A stretch of DNA of 64,000 nucleotides from Mycobacterium montefiorense (GTDB lineage Bacteria > Actinomycetota > Actinomycetes > Mycobacteriales > Mycobacteriaceae). The stretch is taken from positions 1,044,362-1,108,361 of the forward strand of contig NZ_BFCH01000018.1 in the NCBI RefSeq assembly GCF_003112775.1. The letters run 5' to 3'. The notes under the pieces were generated by a model. The model saw only the letters and a list, made by a program, of their open reading frames with translations, was not told the origin of the DNA and did no database searches. Position numbers and translations under genes: made by a program. Every line of letters begins with the position of its first letter. Position 1 is the first letter of the stretch. Shown one piece after another: positions 26,098 to 34,739 of this stretch.

Positions 26098-28935
26098 TTA
26101 AGTATCTCTCATGTTTTCGGGAAGCTGTGCGATCCTTGCCAGATCGACCCGTGATCGGATTTCCAGCTTGCGATAGATCTGGCGTAGGTGAAATCCGACT
26201 GTATGGGGCGAGATGAACAGCTCTCGAGCCGCTTGTCGGTTGGTGAGGCCTCGCGCCGCAAGCCGCGCCACCTTCTCCTCCATATCAGTGAGGCTCGCCC
26301 ACCCTGATGTCGGGCGCGTTCTGTGAATCCAGTGCCGACGCCGAACACCAAGGTCACGCAGCCGATGACGGAGCCGAGCGACATCCCAGTTCGCGTCCAG
26401 AATCGCGAATCCGGTCATCGCCGTACTTAACTCGGACACTGCGCCCACCCGGTCAACCGTGCTGAGTAGCACACCGGCATCCTCGCGCGCCGAAGCTTGA
26501 GCCCACGGATCGGAGTATTGCGCGGCAGCCATTTTCACCGCCTCAGGGTCCCGATCCAGCAGGCCGCGGCCATGGGCGGCGATATTCGCGAATAGCGATA
26601 TATTTGGGTTCTGCGCGCTGATCATCTCGGTCGTCTCCACCAATCTTCCGGCAAACGAACGATCTCCCGCGTTGCAAGCTAACCGAACACACCACACAGC
26701 GGAGATGGGGTCTGCCAGCGTCAGTTGCAGACCGTCATCCGCATCGAGCAAAGCCTCCAGCGCAAGTTTGGTGTCATCGCAGGCAGCTTTCACTTGAGCA
26801 AGCACCAGACATCGCACTCCCCACAGCGGATTCAACGGGTCGCGCGGGAGGGACTCATCCAGGAGGCGCGCGCGCTCAGAAGCATTCGCCAACTCGCCGC
26901 GGCGCAACGCGGTCAACGCACGCAATGCGTGCAGGAAAGGAAATGGCAGCACGGCGTGATAACCCCGACACCGCTCCAACGCTTCGGACGCATCCAGTTC
27001 TGCGCCGGCAAGATCGCCTTTTGCGAATCGGTACCAACCTCGGAGCGACACAGGGACCGCTGCTAGCACGTCACTGTTGCCTGATTCGATGACGCAGGTA
27101 ATCGACTCCATCACTGTCTGGGCGGCTTCCAACTCCTGCAACCGCAGCAGCATCCATGCTTGTTGCCATAGCGGGTATGAGGTGAAGGCATAGCCAGACC
27201 AGCGCCGCCACAGGCCAGCCGCCTCTTCGATCGCGCACAATGCATCATGGATATTGCCCCTGCGCCAGGCGCCCGTTGCGCGCACTGAAAGCGCAGCCAT
27301 CGTCATGTCGGCGGGCCGTCGGGATGCACCGGTGAGTATCGATTCGGCGACCGCGCCGGCGGTCTCGACATGCGAGAAAGATGAGATCGCAAGCCGCACC
27401 ATGTCAGTACTGCGGGAAACCCCGTTTCGTGCAGCCCCATCTGAGGCTGAGGTTAGGGCGAGAGCTCGGTTAGTTTCGCCTTGCAACGCCATAACGATAG
27501 CCATGCTTGCTTTGACGCGGTCTGCCATCAGGCCGGTGTCCTCGGTGGCCTGGCCAATGAATTCTTCGGCAATCTGAGCCGATTGCTCTAGGCACCCGGA
27601 TCGTAGGAACCCAATCATCGCAGTGCCCGCCATCGCGAAGTGTTCGCGACTACCGCGCGGCGTTATCTCCATGCCACGCAATGCCAATGCGGCCGCAGTG
27701 GCAGGTGCGCCGATCAACAGCCGCTCTGCCGTACGCGCAATTGTACCGACACCCTCGACATTGTCGGGCCGCGGGGACTGCAACAAATGCAGAGCTGATT
27801 CCTTGGTGTGTCTGCCTTTTCGCTGAACGAGCATGGTGGCCGCCTCGCGATGCAGCAGAGAGACTAGCGGTATTGGTACGGTGGCCAAGACAGCCCGCCA
27901 AATCAAGTCGTGCGAAAAGGCGAATTCTTCTGCCTCGCTGGTGATCAGGCCTGACGCGACCGCATCAGACATCGGCACCAGCAATTCTGCGGGAGAGCAC
28001 CCGAGCATCTCCAGCAGGTCCTGCGGTGAAAACATGCGCCCGAGCACGGCAGCGACTTGTAAGCAACGTCGACTTGGCTCTGACAGTCCCGCAAGCCGAT
28101 CCAGAACTCGCGATAGGAGTTGTGCAGGGACAGCAGTAGTTTGTCCTTCCGGCCGGGTTAGCAGTGGCCTAGCCGCGGATTCATCGGTTCGTAACTGCGC
28201 GATACCATCGTTGATGTCGATTGCGCCGTCTTGTTCGAGGCTAAGCACCAACTCGACCACGGTCTTGGGGTTGGAATCAAAACATTGGCACAATACGACC
28301 AGATCGTGGCTGGGCTCAGCCCCCAACAGGTCGTGAACGACCTCGGTGACCGCTGACTTTGATAGCAGTCCCAGGGGTTCTAGATGCTGGACTCGCTCAT
28401 CCTGACTGAGAGCAGTAAAGAATTGAGCACCTGGCGTCTCCACGCCGCCTGAGCTTAAGGCGAATTCCCATACCAGCGGAACGCCGGAGAACTTACTTAC
28501 CAGACCAGACAGGGCCCTGATGTTGGCTGCATCTAACGCTTGCAGATCATCGATGGCGACAAGTACCGGTTGATGGCGGATCAGCTGACTAATGCGGGAT
28601 TCCAGATGGGCGGCTCGCGTGGCAGGCGGCGTCAGAGACTGAAATCTCTCCGCGAGTCCATCCACAACGGCGAAGCCGCGCCGCTCGGCCTGCACCATCG
28701 ACTCAATCAGAAGCCGACTCTTTCCACTGCCAGTCGGCGACGCCAGCAGGAGGATCCTGCACTGTCGGCTTTCCGCCGAAGTGTCAAGTGTGTTAAGGAT
28801 GCACCTCAGCTGACTCTTACGACCGCGCAACGCGCGCAACGATTTCGGATCCCATCTGCATCTCTGCACCGGAAATCTCCTGTCGTGAGTAGGAGGAGCT
28901 GACGGGAACAGTTGCATCGACAGTGGCGGGGCCAT
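26098..28935 (-). CDS. large LuxR-family (LAL) ATPase regulator
   Basis: The 945-residue protein has an N-terminal AAA/STAND-type ATPase with Walker A (Ser-Pro-Thr-Gly-Ser-Gly-Lys-Ser, about residues 65-72) and Walker B (Leu-Val-Ala-Ile-Asp-Asp). A long helical, tetratricopeptide-like middle follows, and a C-terminal LuxR helix-turn-helix (Leu-Thr-Asn-Arg-Gln-Ala-Ala-Arg-Glu-Leu, then Pro-His-Thr-Val-Gly-Phe-His-Leu) lies in the last 65 residues. LAL regulators often activate natural-product or catabolic clusters. It is convergent with the halogenase, 78 bases away, so it may be its regulator or merely adjacent. ATG 28935 is used; ATG 28917 is possible. Confidence 0.85.
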   Translation of the reverse strand: MAPPLSMQLFPSAPPTHDRRFPVQRCRWDPKSLRALRGRKSQLRCILNTLDTSAESRQCRILLLASPTGSGKSRLLIESMVQAERRGFAVVDGLAERFQSLTPPATRAAHLESRISQLIRHQPVLVAIDDLQALDAANIRALSGLVSKFSGVPLVWEFALSSGGVETPGAQFFTALSQDERVQHLEPLGLLSKSAVTEVVHDLLGAEPSHDLVVLCQCFDSNPKTVVELVLSLEQDGAIDINDGIAQLRTDESAARPLLTRPEGQTTAVPAQLLSRVLDRLAGLSEPSRRCLQVAAVLGRMFSPQDLLEMLGCSPAELLVPMSDAVASGLITSEAEEFAFSHDLIWRAVLATVPIPLVSLLHREAATMLVQRKGRHTKESALHLLQSPRPDNVEGVGTIARTAERLLIGAPATAAALALRGMEITPRGSREHFAMAGTAMIGFLRSGCLEQSAQIAEEFIGQATEDTGLMADRVKASMAIVMALQGETNRALALTSASDGAARNGVSRSTDMVRLAISSFSHVETAGAVAESILTGASRRPADMTMAALSVRATGAWRRGNIHDALCAIEEAAGLWRRWSGYAFTSYPLWQQAWMLLRLQELEAAQTVMESITCVIESGNSDVLAAVPVSLRGWYRFAKGDLAGAELDASEALERCRGYHAVLPFPFLHALRALTALRRGELANASERARLLDESLPRDPLNPLWGVRCLVLAQVKAACDDTKLALEALLDADDGLQLTLADPISAVWCVRLACNAGDRSFAGRLVETTEMISAQNPNISLFANIAAHGRGLLDRDPEAVKMAAAQYSDPWAQASAREDAGVLLSTVDRVGAVSELSTAMTGFAILDANWDVARLRHRLRDLGVRRRHWIHRTRPTSGWASLTDMEEKVARLAARGLTNRQAARELFISPHTVGFHLRQIYRKLEIRSRVDLARIAQLPENMRDT

Positions 28936-29873
28936 ACCTCGTCGCTCCGCAAAAACTAAGGCCGACGTCGTCGACGTACCAGGAACGCCCTGCGAGCGAA
29001 TTCCTCACTTCTTCAGGACTGCCTACTTGCGGCAAGCCGTCTGGGCGCTTCGATATGCCAGCCCGGTATGTGTGTGACGCGAGTTGCTTTGATGGCAGCC
29101 AACACTCGTTCATATTCAATACGCATTTGGTACCGTCTGTTTGGCCCCATCCCCGAGTCCGAGAACCGCGTGAGAACCCATCTGGCTAAGCGCACTTGAA
29201 CCTCGCATGCGCCCGACTGGGAACACTCGTGATACCCCCGACGCGGCGCCCAGACAGGCCGGCGGGATAGGGACACCCACAAGCGCCAACCGGGTGCCAA
29301 TCAGCGAGATTGCCTGTCGCCCTGGGAGACCCGTTTCGATTGGGACTTCCTTGGCTCTGATTGCTTGATTAGTCAACGCGCGGAACAGAATTCACGATGT
29401 CGGCTTCTGTAGTTTTCACGTCATAGGCTATAGTTGCATATGACAATCATTTCATATATGAATATATCACCGGCTCTCGCGCCGAGGTCAATGTTACGTG
29501 AATCACAACCTCGCTGCTGAAGCCAGTCACTAAATACTTTGCTGGCCAATTGATTTATTCGGATCATCGTCATTCCTGGCTCCTGTTCGTGGAACGGGCG
29601 AGCGCATTGCTGCGAGCCCTGATCCGCACTGACTATGCTGCCCTCGACCGGGCGAGGTTCGTGAGGACTTCATGGTCGCGAAGTTTCGATTTCGGCGCCG
29701 CGCCAGCGTCACACGCCGATGTACTCATCGTTGACCTCGAGAGAGCGATGATGACCGCGGGCAGGCCGGTGACGGGAGGTGGTGAGATTAATCATTAGCA
29801 TTACACTTGGCGCGCCGATTTGGTCAGCACTCTGCCCGGATCTGCGGGAGCCGGTGAGACGGGAAGGACATGT
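28936..29873. other. long gene-free stretch
   Basis: About 940 bases between the LAL regulator and the CobW-like gene. Short frames on both strands (for example 29550-29798 plus, 29116-29376 minus) lack ribosome sites and familiar motifs. An A+T-rich block at about 29390-29475 contains an ATATGA-N8-TCATAT inverted repeat at 29438-29457. Confidence 0.5.
29438..29457. promoter_or_regulatory. A+T-rich inverted repeat, possible Zur-type site
   Basis: ATATGA at 29438-29443 and TCATAT at 29452-29457 are inverted around CAATCATT. The A+T-rich pattern recalls zinc-uptake regulator (Fur-family) sites, and a CobW/G3E GTPase, a common Zur target, is the next plus-strand gene. The site is more than 400 bases from that start, which weakens the link. 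Confidence 0.3.
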
Positions 29874-30908
29874 GTGCGAGCGATCCCCGTGATTAGCTTG
29901 ACGGGCTATCTTGGCGCCGGCAAGACAACTCTCCTCAACCACGTGCTTCGTAGTCCGGGAGCGCGAATTGGCGTAATTATCAATGACTTCGGCGAGCTCA
30001 ATGTCGACGCCATGCTGGTAACCGGGCAAGTCGACGAGCCTGCATCTATCGCCGGCGGCTGCATCTGCTGCCTGCCCGATGACGGCGGGATCGACGACGC
30101 ATTGGCCAAGCTCGCCGATCCTCGGCTCGATCTGGATGCCGTCATCGTCGAGGCTAGCGGGCTGGCCGAACCTGTTGCCGTCGCCCGGATCATCGGCTTC
30201 AGCGAGGTCCCCGGCATCCGGTTCGGCGGACTTGTCGATGTCGTCGATGCCACGACACACTTCGACACCGTCGATGTCGGCGCTATGTCACCGGCCCGCT
30301 ACGGCGTAGCCTCCCTCGTCGTCGTCAACAAACTTGACCAACTCCCCCAGCACGATCGCACTGCCATGGTCGAGCGGGTGGAACGGCAAGTGCGAGAACG
30401 CAATCCACGCGCGACCGTCGTCGGATCGGTCGCCGGTCAGATCGACCCTGCACTGCTTTACGACGTAGCCGGAACGCGCGACGAGCCGGGCCAGCTCTCG
30501 TTGCGCGAACTGCTCGTTGATACATCGACCGACCCCCCGATCCACAATCACGACCACGACAATTCGCACGCCGACGCGGTCACGGCGACGAGCACGGGCG
30601 AAATCGACCCGGGCGCGCTAATCGACTTGCTCGAGAACCCGCCGCCAGGCGCATACCGACTCAAGGGCGCCGTGGCGGTGCGATACGGCGCAGCTACGCA
30701 CACCTACGCGGTCAATCTGGTCGGCGCGGCGATTCATATTGCAATCGCGCCACCTGGGATGCCGGCCAACTGCCTCGTTGCGATTGGGATTGGCCTCGAC
30801 ACCCATGCCGTCCGTGCCCGCCTTGATGCTGCTCTGCGTCCATTCACCGGCTCGGCAACGCTGGCCAATATCCACCGTCTCCGACGCTATCGCCGACGCA
30901 ACCTCTGA
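29874..30908 (+). CDS. CobW/COG0523-type G3E GTPase metallochaperone
   Basis: The GTG at 29874 gives 344 residues. Walker A is Gly-Tyr-Leu-Gly-Ala-Gly-Lys-Thr-Thr at about residues 10-18. The metal-binding Cys motif is Gly-Gly-Cys-Ile-Cys-Cys, and the guanine specificity motif is Asn-Lys-Leu-Asp. A His/Asp-rich loop (His-Asn-His-Asp-His-Asp-Asn-Ser-His) precedes the CobW C-terminal domain. Such proteins use GTP to deliver zinc or another metal to client enzymes. TTG 29820 is a weaker alternative start. No client protein is adjacent. Confidence 0.85.
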   Translation: MRAIPVISLTGYLGAGKTTLLNHVLRSPGARIGVIINDFGELNVDAMLVTGQVDEPASIAGGCICCLPDDGGIDDALAKLADPRLDLDAVIVEASGLAEPVAVARIIGFSEVPGIRFGGLVDVVDATTHFDTVDVGAMSPARYGVASLVVVNKLDQLPQHDRTAMVERVERQVRERNPRATVVGSVAGQIDPALLYDVAGTRDEPGQLSLRELLVDTSTDPPIHNHDHDNSHADAVTATSTGEIDPGALIDLLENPPPGAYRLKGAVAVRYGAATHTYAVNLVGAAIHIAIAPPGMPANCLVAIGIGLDTHAVRARLDAALRPFTGSATLANIHRLRRYRRRNL

Positions 30909-30968
30909 CTGCTACCGATATGGCGCAATGGCGGCTGAGCGCCAAGAGGCAACGACCCCAACATATTC

Positions 30969-30981
30969 CGTCACAGTGACG
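30969..30981. repeat. 13-base palindrome CGTCACAGTGACG, copy 3
   Basis: Third identical copy, in the gap between the CobW-like gene and the AhpD-like gene (convergent 3' ends). It shares the trailing GCT with copy 2. Confidence 0.45.
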
Positions 30982-31014
30982 CTTTCCCTCTTCGGGCTGC
31001 CCGTGTGCGGCTGG

Positions 31015-31593
31015 CTAGCCGGTCGCGACGACCGACCCGGAGTTCCAAGGAGCCAAGCGCTCAGATGAGCCATTCGACTCGGGTAGATCGTCACTAACAT
31101 CCCAAGTCGCCGAGAGTCGCCCGACCCCGAGAGCGATTGCGCAGTGCAAGCCGAGTTCCACCAACTGGTCCTCGCTGAAGTGCGCACGTAGTCCGTCGTA
31201 GACCGCATCGTCGATCGCCAAGTGGTTGGTCGCGAACAACTCGGCGAAGTGAAGAGCCGAACGCTCGGCGTCCGAAAGATTTTCCGCGTCAGCCGGTCGT
31301 TCCAGCGAGCAGACCGCATCCTCGTCGAGGCCGTCGTCGATGGCGCTTTGGTAGCGGACTGCGATGCAGCTGCGGCATTGGTTGAAAAAAGCGATGCGCA
31401 GGCGCACCAGCTCTAGCAGCCGCGGCGACAGACTCCCGTTGGCGCGAAGCGCGGCGGTCAAAGCGCCCAATGCCTCAGCCGCCGCGGGAAGGCGACTGAC
31501 GATGGAGGCAACGCCGAGGTTGATCCGATCCCCTTGACCGAGACCTTCAGTCGGCACCGCGGCGACCGCCGCGGAAGGCGCGATTCGTGTCAC
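31015..31593 (-). CDS. AhpD/carboxymuconolactone decarboxylase-like protein
   Basis: The GTG at 31593, ten or so bases after GGAGA, gives 192 residues. The all-helical CMD fold is shown by Leu-Glu-Leu-Val-Arg-Leu-Arg-Ile-Ala-Phe-Phe-Asn-Gln followed by the redox Cys-Arg-Ser-Cys (CxxC) as in AhpD peroxidases. A general His is present in Leu-His-Phe-Ala-Glu-Leu-Phe. It could reduce peroxides through this Cys pair or act on a lactone. It is divergent from a LysR gene across about 220 bases, a common regulator-target layout. Confidence 0.75.
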   Translation of the reverse strand: MTRIAPSAAVAAVPTEGLGQGDRINLGVASIVSRLPAAAEALGALTAALRANGSLSPRLLELVRLRIAFFNQCRSCIAVRYQSAIDDGLDEDAVCSLERPADAENLSDAERSALHFAELFATNHLAIDDAVYDGLRAHFSEDQLVELGLHCAIALGVGRLSATWDVSDDLPESNGSSERLAPWNSGSVVATG

Positions 31594-31752
31594 TTCATCG
31601 TCTCCTATGTACACCTGTCCGAGCCCCTGGAGTATCACCATTCCGGCAGTGAGTAGCAACGATCGCGATGCAGCTGATGACGAAAAGTCGTACCCGCGCG
31701 GAGGCCACACAACGCGATTGGACGGTGTTACACCTCATAGCAGCATCCAGGA

Positions 31753-31773
31753 ATCATCGATTCTGACGATGAT
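31753..31773. promoter_or_regulatory. inverted repeat before LysR gene
   Basis: ATCATCG at 31753-31759 and CGATGAT at 31767-31773 are perfect arms around seven bases; GAATC-ATC-GATTC (31751-31763) overlaps. It lies 40 bases before the LysR ATG and 160 bases from the divergent AhpD-like start, so it is a plausible binding site for this LysR regulator. Confidence 0.5.
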
Positions 31774-31813
31774 CTGGACGTATTCCTTCAACTATATCGA
31801 TGGGATTTCAGGG

Positions 31814-32761
31814 ATGGAGCTTCGGCAACTTGAGTACTTCATCGCTGTTGCAAGCGAGATGAGCTTTTCGCGCGCGGCGCAACGAGTTCGCGTCGTTCAG
31901 TCCGCCCTCTCCACATCGGTCGGCAAGCTGGAGAAAGAACTCGGCGTAGAACTGTTCGATCGATCCAAGCAGCAGATCAAGCTGACCCCGGCGGGTGAGT
32001 TGTTTCGGGATCATGCCCGCCGCATCATCCACGGCGCTCAACTGGCCAAGGATTCGATCAGCGACTACCTCGGCGAGCTCTCCGGCACCGTGGAGGTGGG
32101 GTCCCTCATATCCTTTCGTGCGCTGGACATCCCAAAGATGTTGGGCGAGTTCCACCGCACCTATCCGTTCGTACAAATCATGCTGCGGCTGAGTCAGTGG
32201 GGTTCGACGCCACATCTCACAGCCATCGCGAACGGGTCGCTCGACCTGGCCTTCGTGTCGGCGCCGGATCGCTTCCCCACGGGTATCCAGATGCGGCTGC
32301 TGACTGAAGAGCCGATGCTTTTTGTCTGCAGGCACGATCATCCGCTGGCGCAACGCGACCGCATCGGCATGGCAGAAGTTGCCGAGGAGAACCTGATCGG
32401 CTTCCCCGCCGAATTCGGATTGCGCCGACTAGTCGAGAACGCCTTCGCGGCGGCCGGCGTCACACCACACACTCCGTATGAAGCCGCGGTCAATTACGGG
32501 GTCGCGTCCAGTCTGGTCCGACACGGATTGGGCACCATATTCATGCCCGCCAGCGACGCTAGCCGCTTTCCGGACCTCCGTGCGGTGCCGTTGCAGCCAG
32601 AGATCGTGTGGCCAATCTTCCTCGCTATGGGAGCGCCAGCACGCATCGCCCCTGCCGCCGCGAGGCTCGCCGAGTTGATCCTCTCGTTGGCGCCGCCCGC
32701 GACCGCAACCTCGGTCGACAAACTAATCACCCCAGCCGACAGCACCTTTCGCGATCCGTAA
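31814..32761 (+). CDS. LysR family transcriptional regulator
   Basis: The ATG at 31814 fits the family start Met-Glu-Leu-Arg-Gln-Leu-Glu-Tyr-Phe. The 315 residues comprise an N-terminal winged helix (with Ser-Phe-Ser-Arg-Ala-Ala and Gln-Ser-Ala-Leu-Ser) and a C-terminal effector-binding domain. The longer open frame upstream is rejected because its extra residues do not fit the fold. It probably senses a small metabolite and controls the divergent AhpD-like gene. Confidence 0.85.
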   Translation: MELRQLEYFIAVASEMSFSRAAQRVRVVQSALSTSVGKLEKELGVELFDRSKQQIKLTPAGELFRDHARRIIHGAQLAKDSISDYLGELSGTVEVGSLISFRALDIPKMLGEFHRTYPFVQIMLRLSQWGSTPHLTAIANGSLDLAFVSAPDRFPTGIQMRLLTEEPMLFVCRHDHPLAQRDRIGMAEVAEENLIGFPAEFGLRRLVENAFAAAGVTPHTPYEAAVNYGVASSLVRHGLGTIFMPASDASRFPDLRAVPLQPEIVWPIFLAMGAPARIAPAAARLAELILSLAPPATATSVDKLITPADSTFRDP

Positions 32762-32913
32762 CCGGCGTCGCCTACTCGCCTGGTAAACCCCACCGCACAG
32801 CCGTTATCTCCAAATTTGATGACCCAAATCAGAACCATTCATTGGACACGATCAAGTTTGGTTGCTCTGATGGAGGGGCACAATCGCGCTCAAAGATTAC
32901 GAGGTTGACGATC

Positions 32914-33546
32914 ATGCCGGTGTCCCCGCCTAATCCGGAACTGCAGGAGTCCACGAGCCCGAGTCCCGACGAGCTCGCAGCACGATTCGAACGCGACGTC
33001 ATGCCGTTGCGGGACCAGCTGTACCGTGCGGCACGCAGGTATAGCCAAAGCCACGCAGACACCGAAGACCTCGTCCAGGAAACCATAGTCAAGGCTTACG
33101 TCGGATTTGCCTCCTTCAGGGAAGGGACAAACCTACGCGCATGGCTTTTCACGATCATGAACCACACGCGGATCAACCACTACCGCACCGCACAACGTCG
33201 CCCAACGGAGTGGTTGGCCGGCGACGTGAGCGACTATCTGATTCCCACTGGCCCCCCACAGCCGGGCGCAGGGCGATTGTCGGCTGAGGCCGAAGCTCTC
33301 AACTCGATCGTCCACCCCGAGGTTCGCCAGGCACTGCAGAAACTCCCCGAGGGGCAGCAGCTGGCTGTTTACTACGCCGACGTTGAAGGCTTCCGATACA
33401 AGGAGATCGGCGAAATCCTCAACATACCGCTGGGTTCGGTCATGTCTCGCATTCATCGAGGTCGTCGGAACATGCGAAAGCTGCTGATGGACTTCGCTAT
33501 TGAGCAACGATATATCCGCGAACCCGAGGTGGTAGTCGCCGCGTAA
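32914..33546 (+). CDS. ECF sigma factor (SigH/SigE-like)
   Basis: The 210-residue protein has sigma region 2 (Ala-Asp-Thr-Glu-Asp-Leu-Val-Gln-Glu-Thr, then Arg-Ala-Trp-Leu-Phe-Thr-Ile-Met-Asn) and region 4 (Leu-Pro-Glu-Gly-Gln-Gln-Leu, then Tyr-Lys-Glu-Ile-Gly-Glu-Ile-Leu and Ser-Val-Met-Ser-Arg-Ile-His-Arg-Gly-Arg). It directs RNA polymerase to stress or envelope promoters. No anti-sigma gene follows; a secreted cupin is 36 bases downstream and may be its target or sensor. ATG 32914 is used; TTG 32905 is in frame. Confidence 0.85.
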   Translation: MPVSPPNPELQESTSPSPDELAARFERDVMPLRDQLYRAARRYSQSHADTEDLVQETIVKAYVGFASFREGTNLRAWLFTIMNHTRINHYRTAQRRPTEWLAGDVSDYLIPTGPPQPGAGRLSAEAEALNSIVHPEVRQALQKLPEGQQLAVYYADVEGFRYKEIGEILNIPLGSVMSRIHRGRRNMRKLLMDFAIEQRYIREPEVVVAA

Positions 33547-33582
33547 TGACAAAGTAGGCGACCCCTGGTTAGGATGAGGTCG

Positions 33583-34014
33583 ATGCGTTCACGTCGCGCG
33601 GTACTTGTATTGGTTCTCCTTTTGCTATCGCTCGTTACCCCCCCGACGCGTAGCGCTGCGACTCCCGGGAGCGGAGTGCATTCGGCTCAACTAGCCCAAT
33701 CATCGCAAGAGGGAAGAGATTTCATCGTCCGGGAGATCACTATCGACCCGGGCGGCAGTACCGGCTGGCACTGGCATGATGGCACTCTAGTCGGAGCGGT
33801 CAAGCGCGGCACCCTCACCCATTATTCGGCTGACTGCTCAATTGACGGCGTGTACCACCCGGGTGATCCGGTTACCGAACCCGCGGGGCCCGAACACGTG
33901 CATCTGGGCCGCAACCTCGGCGCCACGCCCCTGGTCCTCGAAGTCATCTACATCATGCCGACGGGAAAGCCACTTGCCGAAGATGCCCCAAATCCCGGTT
34001 GCCCCTTTCCCTGA
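33583..34014 (+). CDS. secreted cupin-domain protein
   Basis: A 143-residue exported protein. The start has a basic N-terminus and a Leu/Val-rich signal peptide ending near Ser-Ala-Ala. The cupin-type core has Gly-Trp-His-Trp-His-Asp as the metal-ligand motif, and a later His-Val-His-Leu. A metal-binding or sugar-binding beta barrel outside the membrane is likely. ATG 33583 follows AGGATGAGG; ATG 33574 in the same frame is possible. It may be in one transcript with the sigma factor just upstream. Confidence 0.7.
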   Translation: MRSRRAVLVLVLLLLSLVTPPTRSAATPGSGVHSAQLAQSSQEGRDFIVREITIDPGGSTGWHWHDGTLVGAVKRGTLTHYSADCSIDGVYHPGDPVTEPAGPEHVHLGRNLGATPLVLEVIYIMPTGKPLAEDAPNPGCPFP

Positions 34015-34039
34015 CAGAGGGACCCGAGGGAGAACCCGA

Positions 34040-34705
34040 TCAGCCGGGAAACGGCGTCCCGTCGAATCGCTCCGAGGTGACGAACTCAGAGATCGGGCGC
34101 CGTCGTAACTTCGTCACTTGGCGCACGGGTCTGCCCAACGGCACCAGCGCCGCGATCGCGTAAGAGACGGGTATGCCGAGAAGATCTTTCGCCCGCTTCT
34201 CCTCGGCGACAATCATCGTGGTCAGTACTCCGCCGTAGCCTTCATTGCGCGCGGCCAGCAAGACGTTCCACACAAATGGGTACACGGATGCGCCGGGTAC
34301 CACCGCGATACGGTCCAGGTCCTGGTCGGTAGCGGCAACGACGGCGAGGTTCAGACAGATCGCCAGCACCACCGGCGCATCACGAAACGGGGCCGACATC
34401 TGCTTGGGAACCTGCGCAGCCTCGATCGCGGATGCGTCTACGCTGGTTGGCTGCAACGGATTCCACGGCGATTCGCCGTTGGCGAGCTGTGCCGTGTAGC
34501 GGCGGGCAGCGGTTAGCCCAAGATCCGCCAAGGCCGAACGGGTCTGCTGATCGCGTAGCACGATGGCACGCACGCCCTGCCGGTTACCGCCGGTAGGTGC
34601 GAAGCGGGCGCTGTCGAGGATGCGCCCGAGAACGTCATCGGGAAGCGGATCGTCGGTGAATTCGCGTACTGCGGAGGTGGATCGCATGACGTCGTACAGC
34701 TCCAT
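34040..34705 (-). CDS. nitroreductase family protein
   Basis: A 221-residue FMN-dependent nitroreductase-like protein. It opens with the family pattern Met-Arg-Ser-Thr-Ser-Ala-Val-Arg-Glu-Phe and has Ala-Pro-Thr-Gly-Gly-Asn-Arg-Gln in the FMN site. The late Arg-Asn-Glu-Gly-Tyr-Gly-Gly-Val-Leu-Thr segment also matches. It reduces nitro or quinone compounds using NAD(P)H. It is separated from the next minus-strand genes (2OG oxygenase and ogt) by 34 bases and might share their transcript. Confidence 0.8.
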   Translation of the reverse strand: MELYDVMRSTSAVREFTDDPLPDDVLGRILDSARFAPTGGNRQGVRAIVLRDQQTRSALADLGLTAARRYTAQLANGESPWNPLQPTSVDASAIEAAQVPKQMSAPFRDAPVVLAICLNLAVVAATDQDLDRIAVVPGASVYPFVWNVLLAARNEGYGGVLTTMIVAEEKRAKDLLGIPVSYAIAALVPLGRPVRQVTKLRRRPISEFVTSERFDGTPFPG

Positions 34706-34739
34706 ACCACCATGGTGCCCTAGCCGGCCGTCATGATGT

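Noticed and set aside
24097..28935. A mobile element carrying the halogenase
   Set aside because: No transposase, integrase, tRNA-derived attachment site or terminal repeats could be found by eye, so only an acquired-segment hypothesis is kept.
29550..29798. 82-codon plus-strand frame in the 0.9-kb gap
   Set aside because: No good start site or recognisable domain; composition does not differ from non-coding surroundings.
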